The notes under the pieces are model-generated. The model did no database searches. It saw only the letters and a program-made list of their open reading frames with translations, and was not told the origin of the DNA. This document shows positions 37,832 to 46,778 of a DNA stretch of 64,000 nucleotides, piece by piece. The position numbers and the translations under genes were made by a program. The DNA is from AP-15 sp963774345 (lineage in GTDB: Bacteria > Pseudomonadota > Alphaproteobacteria > ATCC43930 > CGMCC-115725). The stretch is from positions 310,001 to 374,000 of the forward strand of contig CAVZFB010000024.1 of NCBI GenBank assembly GCA_963774345.1, given 5' to 3'. Numbering within the stretch: the first letter of the stretch is position 1; every line of letters begins with the position of its first letter.

Positions 37832-39295
37832 ATGAGCGACTACGATCTGGTGATCCGCAACGGCACAGTGGCAACCGCAGCCGATACAATGGAATGCGAT
37901 GTCGGCATCAAGGACGGAATCGTCGGCACCCTCGGCCGCAATCTTGGGCCGGGAACGCGCGAAATCGACGCCGCCGGCAAGCTGGTACTGCCGGGCGGGA
38001 TAGACAGCCATTGCCATATCGAGCAACGCTCGTCCGCCGGGGTTGTCTGTGCCGACGATTTCTACAGCGCGACTGTGTCGGCTGCGTTCGGCGGCACCAC
38101 CACGGTGATCCCGTTTGCCGCCCAGCATCGCGGCCAGTCCTTGCGCCAGGTCGTCGAGGAATATCACGAGGCGGCGCAGCCAAAGGCAGTCATCGACTAT
38201 GCGTTTCACCTGATTATTTCAGACCCGACCGAGCAGGTCATGGGTCAGGAACTCCCGGCCTTGATCCGCGACGGCTACACCTCGTTCAAGGTCTACATGA
38301 CCTACGATCTGTTGCAGCTGAACGACGGGCAGATGCTCGACATCCTGGCGTTGGCGCGGCGCGAGGGCGCGCTGGTCATGGTCCATGCCGAGAATTACGA
38401 CATGATCAAATGGCTGACCGCGCGCCTACTAGAACGCGGGCTCGGCACACCGCGCTACCACGCGGTCAGCCATGCGCGGCTCGCCGAGGGAGAGGCAACT
38501 AACCGTGCGGTGACCCTGTCGCAACTGCTCGACGTGCCGATCTTGCTGGTCCATGTCTCGGCCGCCGAAGCGATCGAGGTCATCCGAAGCGCCCAGACCA
38601 AGGGCCTCAAGATCTATGGCGAGACCTGCCCGCAATATTTGTTCCTGACCGCCGACGACATCGCCAAACCCGGCCTCGAAGGCGCCAAGTTCTGCTGCAG
38701 CCCGCCGCCACGCGATCGTCAGGCGCAGGAGGCGGTCTGGGCCGGCCTGAAGAACGGCACCTTCCAGGTGTTCTCCTCCGATCATGCGCCCTACCGCTAC
38801 GACGCCTCCGGCAAGCTGCCGCATGGCGACCAAACGACCTTCAAGGACATCGCCAACGGCGTACCGGGCATCGAACTGCGCCTGCCATTGCTGTTTTCAG
38901 AGGGCGTGCAGCAGGGCCGGCTCGACCTCAACGCCTTTGTCGCCTTGACCGCAACCAACCACGCCAAGCTCTACGGGCTTCACCCACGGAAAGGGACGAT
39001 TGCCGTCGGCAGCGACGCCGACATCGCGATTTGGGACCCCGAGCGCGAGACCACGATCACCGCCGGCCTACTGCACGACAATGTCGGCTACACGCCGTAT
39101 GAAGGTCGCAAACTGCGCGGCTGGCCGGTCACCGTACTGAGCCGTGGCCGCATAATCGTCGAAGATGGCGCCCTCGCCGCTCCCCGCGGCAGCGGCGTCT
39201 TCCTCCCTTGCGCCCTCTCCGCCGCCGCCAAACCCGCCGGCACCCCGGTCCCGGAACTGGCCTACACCGCCGAACAAGGCGCGGGGCTTGTCTAG
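37832..39295 (+). CDS. dihydropyrimidinase/hydantoinase family amidohydrolase
   Basis: A 487-residue cyclic amidohydrolase. The binuclear metal site is visible: H60-x-H62 (D-S-H-C-H-I-E), the carboxylated Lys in F-K-V-Y-M-T-Y-D, H in V-H-A-E-N, H in L-V-H-V-S and D in S-S-D-H-A-P-Y. These match D-hydantoinase and dihydropyrimidinase. The start at 37832 follows GAGGAAAAC. It opens cyclic ureides or diimides to N-carbamoyl acids. No carbamoylase is next to it; the LLM-CoA-transferase operon lies convergently downstream. Confidence 0.9.
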   Translation: MSDYDLVIRNGTVATAADTMECDVGIKDGIVGTLGRNLGPGTREIDAAGKLVLPGGIDSHCHIEQRSSAGVVCADDFYSATVSAAFGGTTTVIPFAAQHRGQSLRQVVEEYHEAAQPKAVIDYAFHLIISDPTEQVMGQELPALIRDGYTSFKVYMTYDLLQLNDGQMLDILALARREGALVMVHAENYDMIKWLTARLLERGLGTPRYHAVSHARLAEGEATNRAVTLSQLLDVPILLVHVSAAEAIEVIRSAQTKGLKIYGETCPQYLFLTADDIAKPGLEGAKFCCSPPPRDRQAQEAVWAGLKNGTFQVFSSDHAPYRYDASGKLPHGDQTTFKDIANGVPGIELRLPLLFSEGVQQGRLDLNAFVALTATNHAKLYGLHPRKGTIAVGSDADIAIWDPERETTITAGLLHDNVGYTPYEGRKLRGWPVTVLSRGRIIVEDGALAAPRGSGVFLPCALSAAAKPAGTPVPELAYTAEQGAGLV

Positions 39296-39337
39296 GCACC
39301 CCCACCGACCGGCGGCACCAACAGCCGAGCAGCGCCC

Positions 39338-40282
39338 TTAGGAGCGTAGCCGAGGGATGATTTCAGAGGCGATGATCTCGACCTGGTCGGGCTGGTAGCG
39401 GTAGGGGATCAAAATCAATTTCTGGACGCCGACGGCGAGCTGGGCACGCAGTTGGGCGACGCATTCGTCGACAGTGCCGATGATCGCCGCATCCTTGGTC
39501 GACTCGCTCCAGGCTGCATAATCCCATTCCTGGCCGAGCCATTCCAGCATCGCCGGCTCAATCGCCGCGCGCGACGGACCGATATAGATCGGCAATTGGT
39601 TAGCGTTAAGCAAGCTCGCCGGGTCCTTGCCCGCCGCCTCGGCAAATGCGCGGACCTTGGCCCAGGACCGCGCGAAGCTCTCGGGCGTGTAGAAATAGGT
39701 CAGCCAGCCTCCGTTCAGCGCGGCGCGTTTCAAGACACGATCGACGTAGCCGCCGATCAGCATCGGCGGCACGCGCTGCGGCTTTGGCGATAGATTCGAG
39801 CCGCGAAAGACATGCGGCGGGTATTCGCCGTTGACTTGCTCCTCGGTCCACAGCCGGCGGAGGATTTCGAGATTTCGGTCCATGATCCGGCCGCGCTCGT
39901 GAAACGGCACGCCGACCGCGTCGAATTCGCGCTTGTACCAGCCCGAGGCCATGCCGAGCAGCAGCCGGCCGCCGGCGATTTGGTCGAGGCTGGATAGTTC
40001 CTTGGCCAGCACCACCGGGTTCCGCAACGGCAACACTAGAACGCCGGTGCCGAGCTTGATCTTGCTGGTGCGGGCCGCGACGGCGCTAAGCAGAGTCAAC
40101 GAATCGATGACCGGGAACGGCGGATCGACCCCCAGAAAAATATGGTCCCAGACCCAGACCGAATCGAACCCCAGCGCCTCGGCGGTGACCGCGTAGTCGA
40201 TCAGCGCCTGCGGGTCCGGCATCTCCGGCCAAGTGGTAAAATTCCGCATCGCGACGCCGAAGGTGTTCGAAAAGATCGTCAT
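39338..40282 (-). CDS. LLM class F420-type oxidoreductase
   Basis: A 314-residue luciferase-like protein. W-V-W-D-H-I-F, then K-L-G-T-G-V-L-V-L-P-L-R-N-P-V-V-L-A-K-E and the flavin-loop G-G-R-L-L-L-G-M-A-S-G-W-Y-K-R-E-F-D-A-V-G are characteristic of the probable-F420-dependent subfamily. M-L-I-G-G-Y-V-D-R-V-L-K-R-A follows. It begins 13 bp after the CoA-transferase beta gene and is the last gene of the 39.3-43.5 kb operon. It may use FMN if the organism makes no F420. Confidence 0.87.
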   Translation of the reverse strand: MTIFSNTFGVAMRNFTTWPEMPDPQALIDYAVTAEALGFDSVWVWDHIFLGVDPPFPVIDSLTLLSAVAARTSKIKLGTGVLVLPLRNPVVLAKELSSLDQIAGGRLLLGMASGWYKREFDAVGVPFHERGRIMDRNLEILRRLWTEEQVNGEYPPHVFRGSNLSPKPQRVPPMLIGGYVDRVLKRAALNGGWLTYFYTPESFARSWAKVRAFAEAAGKDPASLLNANQLPIYIGPSRAAIEPAMLEWLGQEWDYAAWSESTKDAAIIGTVDECVAQLRAQLAVGVQKLILIPYRYQPDQVEIIASEIIPRLRS

Positions 40283-40295
40283 GGTGACCAGCCTT

Positions 40296-41069
40296 TCACG
40301 CGGTGTAGAGGCGGTCGGGGTCGAGGTGGCGGAGAACCGCGAGTTCGGCTTCAGTCGGGCGATCGGTGGCCTGGAGGTCGGCGGCGACCAGCATCTCGAA
40401 ACCGGTGTTTTCCTGCACCTGCGCGACCGTCGCGCCGGGGTGCAATGCCAACAATGTCATCCGATTTGAATGATCCTCAAAGCCGAAGAGGCCGAGATCG
40501 GTCACCACCCGAGACATGCCGCCGGCGATCAGTCCGCTGTCGCGCCGGCTCTCGCCGCCGGCAAGAAAGCCCGGGCTGGTGATGAAATCGACATGTTCGA
40601 CGAAGCGGCGTTTCTCATGCTTCATCGCCACAATCATCTGCGTCAGACTGGCGATGTCGTTGCCGCCGCCGGTCCCCGGTAAGCGCGTCGCTGGCCGCTC
40701 CGGGCTGCCGATCAACGAGCTGTTCAAATTTCCATATTGGTCGATCTGGGCGCCGCCCATAAACCCCACATCGACATAGCCGCGTTGAAGCAGCAACAAA
40801 ACATCGGTGCTGCTCAGTACCATATTAGCGCGCCTCGTGCAGCGCTGCTCGTTGGTTGAGGGCGGCAATTGGCCTGGCTCGACGAATGCGCCGATGGTGC
40901 CGCCCTCGAACAGGATGGTCAGGCCTGGCCCGTGCAGCCGCTGGGCCAGCGTCGCCGCCAACAGCGGAATACCGACGCCGGCGAACACGACCTGACCGTC
41001 GCGCAAAAGCCGCGCGCTCATCACCGCGAGCAGCTCGCTTGCGGTATAGGTTGCCGCGTCAATCGTCAT
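40296..41069 (-). CDS. CoA-transferase beta subunit (glutaconate CoA-transferase B-like)
   Basis: A 257-residue class I CoA-transferase beta subunit. F-E-G-G-T-I-G-A is the catalytic-Glu segment, and F-M-G-G-A-Q-I-D-Q-Y-G-N-L-N-S follows, as in GctB/IpdB. The start at 41069 overlaps the end of the alpha gene by 11 bp, so the subunits are coupled. Relatives act on glutaconate, on 3-oxoacids or, as IpdAB, on a steroid-ring intermediate, where the reaction is a hydrolysis without CoA transfer. The substrate here is unknown. Confidence 0.87.
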   Translation of the reverse strand: MTIDAATYTASELLAVMSARLLRDGQVVFAGVGIPLLAATLAQRLHGPGLTILFEGGTIGAFVEPGQLPPSTNEQRCTRRANMVLSSTDVLLLLQRGYVDVGFMGGAQIDQYGNLNSSLIGSPERPATRLPGTGGGNDIASLTQMIVAMKHEKRRFVEHVDFITSPGFLAGGESRRDSGLIAGGMSRVVTDLGLFGFEDHSNRMTLLALHPGATVAQVQENTGFEMLVAADLQATDRPTEAELAVLRHLDPDRLYTA

Positions 41070-42012
41070 AAATGCTTTTCCCGCGACGGCCGGCATCGAG
41101 CAATTCTGCGACGCCAAGGAGATCGAGGTACTCGGTCCAGGATTTGGGGCCGTAGAAATAGCGATCGAGGTAATCCCGCATTCCCGCCTCGGGGTCCTGC
41201 TTCAACTGTGCCGCGTAGCCGTCGAGATGTGAAAACAGCGGCTCATAAATCCCGTAGCATTCGTGCGGGGCTGAGCCGAACGGCACCTCGACGACGGCGT
41301 CGACCGCAAAGAACGGGATTTTGGTCCGGTCGGGCCGGCGGCGGATCTGGTCGTTCGAGACGATGCGTTCGGTGGTCAGAATTACCCGGTTCGCGGCCAT
41401 GGCGATATCGAGATCCATAAACGGCAGTCCATCGATCTGGGCGTTGCCGTAGGGATCGCACCGTTGGACGTGGATCAGCGCGACATCCGGGTTCAGCGCC
41501 GGCACCAGCACCAACTTCTCGCCAGTGAACGGGCAGTCGATGACCCTAGTTTCAGGCAATTGCGCGATCACGTCAGAGCCCAACATCGAGCGCATCGGCA
41601 GAAACGGCACGCCCATCGCCCCAGCGCGAAAGCGCAGCCCCATCGCCATATGGCTCCACTCCTCAAAGCGTGCCCGGTTCGCTTCGATATAAAGGCGCAT
41701 GATCCGCGAGACGCCCCAGACGATGCCGAGGCTGAACCAGCTGGTCACTAGGTGGCGACTGGCGCCCGCGGCGAACAATAATTCGCCCTCGCTCGAGCTG
41801 ATGCCGCGCGCGCAAACCAGATCGCGGCGGCCGGCACGGATCAAGGCCCAGACCATCGCCATCGGCGTGCGCGACAGGGTGCTGCCGCCGATCCCGACGG
41901 ATGCGCCGTCGGGCACCAGGGCCGCCGCATCTTCGAGCGACATGACTTTCTCGCGCAGGCTGCGGTCGCGCTCCTGCGTGCGCTGGCGCAATTCGCTGTA
42001 GCCGAGGGTCAA
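41059..42012 (-). CDS. CoA-transferase alpha subunit (glutaconate CoA-transferase A-like)
   Basis: A 317-residue class I CoA-transferase alpha subunit. D-G-A-S-V-G-I-G-G, then S-M-L-G-S-D-V, C-P-F-T-G-E-K-L-V-L-V-P-A-L-N-P-D-V-A-L-I-H-V-Q and D-P-Y-G-N-A-Q-I-D-G are in the order expected for GctA/IpdA. It forms the heteromer with the downstream beta subunit. Its start overlaps the stop of the PLP enzyme by 4 bp, so all three are translationally linked. Confidence 0.87.
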   Translation of the reverse strand: MTLGYSELRQRTQERDRSLREKVMSLEDAAALVPDGASVGIGGSTLSRTPMAMVWALIRAGRRDLVCARGISSSEGELLFAAGASRHLVTSWFSLGIVWGVSRIMRLYIEANRARFEEWSHMAMGLRFRAGAMGVPFLPMRSMLGSDVIAQLPETRVIDCPFTGEKLVLVPALNPDVALIHVQRCDPYGNAQIDGLPFMDLDIAMAANRVILTTERIVSNDQIRRRPDRTKIPFFAVDAVVEVPFGSAPHECYGIYEPLFSHLDGYAAQLKQDPEAGMRDYLDRYFYGPKSWTEYLDLLGVAELLDAGRRGKSIYDD

Positions 42013-43502
42013 GAACCACCTCCGATGCTGACGTTGAACTCGGCAATCAGCGCATCCCAGGCGGGTAGGGTTTCGCGCAGCGCCGCCCAGAAGCCCCGCC
42101 CGCGGCGCCGCTCGAAGGCGTCCAGCGTAACGCCTTGCTGCTCAACCCAGGTATAATAGCCGAGGTTAAAAATCCGCGTCCGCTCGTGATGGGTCAATTC
42201 CAGCACATCGCTGTCGGCAGCGCCGAGCAGATGCTGGCCGAAGGTTTCGCCCGCATTGACCGCGTCGAACCCGTCAGGATGGTGCGCCGCGAGGTATTTC
42301 CGGCGCTCGCTGCCATAGAGCGCCGCGCTGTCGGTGGCGACGGTGACGAGCAGGTCTTCTTCGTCGAGCTCCAGACGTTTGGCGGTCTTGATCGCCGCGA
42401 CCAGATTGGCAATGCCCGACAGCCCCAGAAACTTCAGTTCCGAGACGATTTCGGGATCGATTTGGCGCCGGGCCGACAGATAGGACCGCCCGGCCTCGCT
42501 GTTGAACAACAGATCGAGCGCCCCGGTGCTGACATCGGAGACACCGACTACGATGTCGGTGTTCATGACGTTGTGGATCAGCGGCACATGCTTGTCGCCG
42601 ATCCCCTGAATATTGTGCTCGCCAAAGCCGTTGCGCAGCAGGGTTGGACATTCGCTGGCTTCCACCGCGACGATGCGCGCGCTGTGCCGCTCTTTCAGGT
42701 AGTCGCCCGCGGCCAAGGTCCCGGCCGACCCCGAGGCGGCAACAAAGGCGGCCAGCCGCAACCCGGGCCGCAGGGCCCGAAGCGTCTCGAAGACACGCGC
42801 CAGCGCCGGCCCGGTGCAGGCATAATGCGCGAGGTAATTGCCGAACTCGGCGAATTGGTTGAGGATGATGTTGCTGGGGTCGCGCGCTAATTCGGCGCAC
42901 TTATGGTAGATTTCCTTGACGTTGCTCTCCGAGCCTGGAGTGCGAATGATGTCCTCGGGCCGGCTGACCCACCTCCGCAACCAATCGAACCGCTCTTCGC
43001 TCATGCCCTCGGGCAAGACGGCGACGCCGCGGCAATCGAGGATGCGCGAAATCGCGATCCCGCCGCGGCAGTAATTCCCGGTCGACGGCCACACCGCCCG
43101 GTGATGCTCGGGGTCGAACCGGCCAGTCACCAGGCGCGGGATTAGACAGCCATATGCCGCCAGCACCTTATGCGCGCCGATTAATGGGAAGAGGGCGCCT
43201 AGCGCCACGACGATCGGGGCGCGCACCCCGGTCAACTCCGGCGGCAGCAGCAAATATGCCGGCGTCTGATCAAGACCGGAGCGAGCGCGGTCGTTGTGCC
43301 AATGCAGGCGAAACAGGTTGGCCGGGTTGGGCTGATCGGGATCGACCGAATGAAGGGCTGCAGCTCGGGCAGCGGGGATGCTCGAAGGGTTGGCGAGTTC
43401 GGCGAAACGAGGCAATCTTACGCCCGCTCGGCCGAGCCACCGCGCGGCGCGGTCGCGGATAGCGGGCGCGACAATGGTTGTCGTTATCTCGCCATCGTCC
43501 AT
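42009..43502 (-). CDS. PLP-dependent fold-type II enzyme (TrpB/cysteine synthase-like)
   Basis: A 497-residue pyridoxal phosphate enzyme of the tryptophan-synthase-beta superfamily. The Schiff-base Lys is probably K112 (G-A-H-K-V-L-A-A-Y-G), and W-P-S-T-G-N-Y-C-R-G-G is the phosphate/substrate loop S-T-G-N. V-A-A-S-G-S-A-G-T-L-A-A-G-D is the glycine-rich loop for the PLP phosphate. It is longer than cysteine synthase, with an extra N-terminal segment. It is the first gene of an operon with a CoA-transferase and an LLM oxidoreductase, hinting at elimination or cleavage of an amino acid before CoA activation (inference). Confidence 0.8.
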   Translation of the reverse strand: MDDGEITTTIVAPAIRDRAARWLGRAGVRLPRFAELANPSSIPAARAAALHSVDPDQPNPANLFRLHWHNDRARSGLDQTPAYLLLPPELTGVRAPIVVALGALFPLIGAHKVLAAYGCLIPRLVTGRFDPEHHRAVWPSTGNYCRGGIAISRILDCRGVAVLPEGMSEERFDWLRRWVSRPEDIIRTPGSESNVKEIYHKCAELARDPSNIILNQFAEFGNYLAHYACTGPALARVFETLRALRPGLRLAAFVAASGSAGTLAAGDYLKERHSARIVAVEASECPTLLRNGFGEHNIQGIGDKHVPLIHNVMNTDIVVGVSDVSTGALDLLFNSEAGRSYLSARRQIDPEIVSELKFLGLSGIANLVAAIKTAKRLELDEEDLLVTVATDSAALYGSERRKYLAAHHPDGFDAVNAGETFGQHLLGAADSDVLELTHHERTRIFNLGYYTWVEQQGVTLDAFERRRGRGFWAALRETLPAWDALIAEFNVSIGGGS

Positions 43503-43647
43503 CTATCGCCCGACACCCAAGCCCATGGCGGAGTTTGGCGCGCCCGCCCCGCGCCAGGCAATAGGCAGCCTGGGCCCGGTCAAGGGCTCGGTGATATCAC
43601 CGAAGGCTCGGGCTTGCCGCTATTGCGCCAGCTGAGCTGGGAAGCGT

Positions 43648-44382
43648 TTATTGCATCCCGAGCCGCGCGCCAGCGAGGCCGCAGCTGACGCAATTGGCCA
43701 GGGTGAATGTGACCTTGCCGCTGTCGTCGTAGGCGACGAACATGACCGGTACACCCTGACGGTCGAGCCAAACGGCATAGCTGGTGTCGCCGGTTATCTC
43801 GTATTTCTGGGCGCGAACCGGTCTGCCGTCGATGTCGACGACCGTCTCTTCGCCGCCGCTAACACGCACGTGCTCGATCTTGCCGTTGTCGGGCCGCATC
43901 ATCGTGCTGGAAGCGATGAAATTGGCCGACCATGGATTTGCCGGATGTACCGTCGCCGGCGCTGTGATCGTGCCTTGCGGCGAATTGATTACAAAGCTGT
44001 TGCCGCGCGCCTCGCCTCTGACGACCGTCGATTGGCTGCCTTTGTTGGTGACGCCGTTAAATGAGATCAGGCGGTTGCCCTGCCAGCGCTCGGTCCGCTG
44101 GGCATCCTCATTGTAGAGCTTGATGCCGAGCATTTTGACTTCGAAATGCGCACGCGTCAGGACTGTGGTACCGCCGTTGGCGGGCTCAACCGTGTTGATA
44201 TAACTACCGATATTGCCGTAGACCGAATGCGTCACCCGGTAGGTTAGCTGAAGCGGCGTCCCCGCCGCGGCGGGGATGACGACAGCCGCTATCAAGCAGA
44301 GGACGGCTATAACCGCGGCAAATCCGGAAATCCTGGCCTGGCGCGGCAACCGTTTTTGCGAGCTCGCGTTGCCCTGGGTCAT
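43648..44382 (-). CDS. secreted DUF6134-type protein
   Basis: A 244-residue protein. Residues about 17-41 are a Sec signal (hydrophobic I-S-G-F-A-A-V-I-A-V-L-C-L-I-A-A, cleavage near A-A-A-G). The mature part is predicted all-beta: Y-R-V-T-H-S-V-Y-G-N-I-G-S-Y, N-G-V-T-N-K-G and K-Y-E-I-T-G-D-T-S-Y-A-V-W-L-D at the end match the DUF6134/DUF3108-like lipocalin-shaped family. Two late Cys (N-C-V-S-C-G) could form a disulfide. Function unknown. It stands alone, with 145 bp and 357 bp of spacer on its two sides. Confidence 0.75.
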   Translation of the reverse strand: MTQGNASSQKRLPRQARISGFAAVIAVLCLIAAVVIPAAAGTPLQLTYRVTHSVYGNIGSYINTVEPANGGTTVLTRAHFEVKMLGIKLYNEDAQRTERWQGNRLISFNGVTNKGSQSTVVRGEARGNSFVINSPQGTITAPATVHPANPWSANFIASSTMMRPDNGKIEHVRVSGGEETVVDIDGRPVRAQKYEITGDTSYAVWLDRQGVPVMFVAYDDSGKVTFTLANCVSCGLAGARLGMQ

Positions 44383-44739
44383 GGTTTCTCCCCCCGAACC
44401 AAATGCCCCCGCCGCGCTGCACTGCGGATCGACACGCTAAAGATAGCGCAAAAGAGCACTGCCGTTCAAGAAGATATTATTACAAGCACCGGTCAACGCA
44501 GCCGTTGAGGATTTTGTCGGCATACCCATTTCATTTCGTTCCCGTTCAAGGTTGATGTGTCTAGATCTAGGACGACAACTGACAAGTCGACGAACTATGC
44601 TGTCGCGTGTTCGGTGATCACCGGCAGGAACGATCAAGAAGCGCAAATTCGACGTTCTTGACGCGGGTCTTCAGCCCAACCCTCGCGTTCGACGCCGACC
44701 CTCGAACCACATCCTCGGCGCATTTCTTCGCGTGCCGGG
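44383..44739. other. intergenic region, no gene seen
   Basis: 357 bp between the start of the DUF6134 gene and the 3' end of the GrdB-like gene. It contains a short palindrome (CTAGATCTAG near 44560) and an AT-richer block around 44470-44540. Neither strand carries a frame with convincing coding character. The promoter of the DUF6134 gene should lie in the left part. Confidence 0.5.
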
Positions 44740-45681
44740 TTAGCGCACGGCCTCGGGCTCCTCGCGGATATTCTTGGCGATCTCTTTCTGACGGTCGAAT
44801 TCCTGTCGCCGGCGCTGCAGTTCTTCCGCCGACAGGCGCTCGATGTTGCAGTAGTCGAGCTTCCACGACGGGTCCTCGCTCCAGCGCAGCGGCGATTGCA
44901 CGGTATTTCGCGGCGCCGGTGCACTCTCGATCACGCGCAGTGCCAATCCGAGGGTAAACGCTTGCGAGTCTGGATCGTTCGGGCGCCCTGCGGCGTTGCC
45001 CAGCGGAAAATCGCTAAACAGAAAGCGCGGCACGCCGACGTGCTCGACAATATCCTTGGCGCAGCCCATCACGATTGTGGCAATACCGTTCGTCTCCAAA
45101 TGCCGGGCCGCCAAACACAGGGTTTGGTGGCACACTGGGCAATTGGGAACCAAGATCGCGGCATCCGCGCCATCGGCACGGCAGCGCGCGAGCAATTCCG
45201 GGCAATCCTGGTCCAGGGTCGTGCGCTGACTGCGGTTGGTCGGCATGCCGTGGAAGTGTCTAGTCACCGCAGCGATGCGGACCGACGCCGCCATATGCCG
45301 CAATTGCCGCAATGGGAACCAAGTGTTGCTGTCTTCGGCGGCCGTATGCTCCCGGTCATAGGCGACATGGGAAATCCGCAGATCGTGGTCGATTGCCGTG
45401 TCGCCGGAATAGACCTGGTAGAACTTGGCGGCGGCATTGTAGGCCGCACCCGGCCCCTGGTCGCCTTTATCGGGCTGGTAAGGAGCCGCGGTGGTGATCA
45501 GCGCAACGCGGCATTCGGCCAGCGGTTTGGCGAGCGGTTGAAACGGCACCTCGGAATAATGTGCCCAGCGGTAGGGCTTGCCGTAGCCTAGTCCCTGATA
45601 ATAGTCGCGGATCCGTTGCGGGTAGGGGATCGGCGCGTCGTAATCCGCGGCGAAGCCCAAACCCGCGTCTGATCCGCTCAT
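44740..45681 (-). CDS. GrdB-like (glycine/betaine/sarcosine/D-proline reductase selenoprotein B family) protein
   Basis: A 313-residue protein resembling the B subunits of substrate-specific reductases: R-V-A-L-I-T-T-A-A-P-Y-Q-P near 58-70, I-S-H-V-A-Y-D-R, then L-V-P-N-C181-P-V-C184-H-Q-T-L-C189, and V-G-V-P-R-F-L-F-S-D-F-P-L-G-N. In true GrdB a selenocysteine carries the catalysis; here no in-frame TGA is present and Cys residues occupy the comparable region. No GrdA/GrdC partners are nearby, so a glycine-reductase complex is unlikely. It starts 19 bp after the amidohydrolase gene and is almost certainly cotranscribed. Role unknown. Confidence 0.7.
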   Translation of the reverse strand: MSGSDAGLGFAADYDAPIPYPQRIRDYYQGLGYGKPYRWAHYSEVPFQPLAKPLAECRVALITTAAPYQPDKGDQGPGAAYNAAAKFYQVYSGDTAIDHDLRISHVAYDREHTAAEDSNTWFPLRQLRHMAASVRIAAVTRHFHGMPTNRSQRTTLDQDCPELLARCRADGADAAILVPNCPVCHQTLCLAARHLETNGIATIVMGCAKDIVEHVGVPRFLFSDFPLGNAAGRPNDPDSQAFTLGLALRVIESAPAPRNTVQSPLRWSEDPSWKLDYCNIERLSAEELQRRRQEFDRQKEIAKNIREEPEAVR

Positions 45682-45700
45682 CGATTGCTTCCTCGTGAAA

Positions 45701-46669
45701 CTAGTGGGAAAAGCCGAACAGCTGGTGAGCATTGTGGTGAAGGATCTTGTCGAGCGTGGCTTGGGGTAGGCCGAGCCGGCTGATGTAGCCAAACGTCTCC
45801 TTGTACGCCTCGTAATCCTGCAACACCGGATAGTCGCTGCCGGTCACCAGATGGTCGGCGCCAAAGGCTTCGAGCGCACAGGTGAAGGCCGCTTTGGAGC
45901 CGTAGCACACGGTGTCGTAATAGAATTTTTTGGCGGTGACGCTCGGCGCTTCGGCAAGGTTGGGATGGCCGCTCTGGCTCTGACCCTGCTGGTCGAGGCG
46001 GTTCAACAGCATCGGGATCGGCCCGCCCAGATGCGGGACGATAAAGCGGATCTTCGGGTAGCGGTGCGGGATTTGCTTGGCGATCATGTGTAACACAAAG
46101 GTCGCGTCCTCAAGCGAGGTTCCGACCGCGGCGCGAAAGCCATATTCGGTGATGAACGGCGAACAGATGCCGGTGCCGGCCGGATGGACGAACAGGATCG
46201 CACCGCGCCGGTTCATCTCAGCATAGATCGGCTCGAACTCGGTCTCCGCGACCGACCGGTTCAGGCAGATGATGTTCATGTTGACGCCGACGCAGCCCAA
46301 CTGATCGAAGCCGCGTTCCATTTCCTTCAGCGCCGCGTCGATATGCGGTAATGGCAGCATGACGTATGAGGCGATGCGCTGCGGGTAGCGGTGCGCCAGA
46401 TCGGCATAGCCGTCGTTCAGCATCTGCACGGCTTTGACGCATTCGGCCTCGTCCGGCAGATAAGGCGGATGGTTCGGCGACAGCACCTGCTTTTCGACCC
46501 CGGCCGCGTCCATCAGCTCGAACCGCCCTTGAATGTCCTCCGGCGAATCCGAGAACGGATGGCGCGCCATTCCGCGCTTGACCTGCAGATGGACCGGCGA
46601 CGCAAACCTGTCACCCATCAACTCGCTGAAATTCCTCGGCGTATAGTGAGCATGGACATCGACGATCAT
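45701..46669 (-). CDS. amidohydrolase 2 family protein (ACMSD-like decarboxylase/hydrolase)
   Basis: A 322-residue metal-dependent barrel. It begins I-V-D-V-H-A-H-Y (H6, H8 as metal ligands). L-F-V-H-P-A-G-T has the third His, F-I-V-P-H-L-G-G the fourth, and V-T-G-S-D-Y-P the metal Asp. This is the aminocarboxymuconate-semialdehyde decarboxylase/gamma-resorcylate decarboxylase family, so a decarboxylation or C-C bond hydrolysis is likely. It is first in a two-gene operon with the GrdB-like gene. Start at 46669 chosen because the metal motif must be near the N-terminus. Confidence 0.87.
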   Translation of the reverse strand: MIVDVHAHYTPRNFSELMGDRFASPVHLQVKRGMARHPFSDSPEDIQGRFELMDAAGVEKQVLSPNHPPYLPDEAECVKAVQMLNDGYADLAHRYPQRIASYVMLPLPHIDAALKEMERGFDQLGCVGVNMNIICLNRSVAETEFEPIYAEMNRRGAILFVHPAGTGICSPFITEYGFRAAVGTSLEDATFVLHMIAKQIPHRYPKIRFIVPHLGGPIPMLLNRLDQQGQSQSGHPNLAEAPSVTAKKFYYDTVCYGSKAAFTCALEAFGADHLVTGSDYPVLQDYEAYKETFGYISRLGLPQATLDKILHHNAHQLFGFSH

Positions 46670-46778
46670 CGAATGGCTCCGTCCAAGTGGCTGCTGTCGC
46701 TGAGGCCAGCCTAAGCTGTCCCGGAGCGTACAGGCAAGACACGGCTGGCTCACGTCGCAGCAGCATGTAAGGAAGGGC

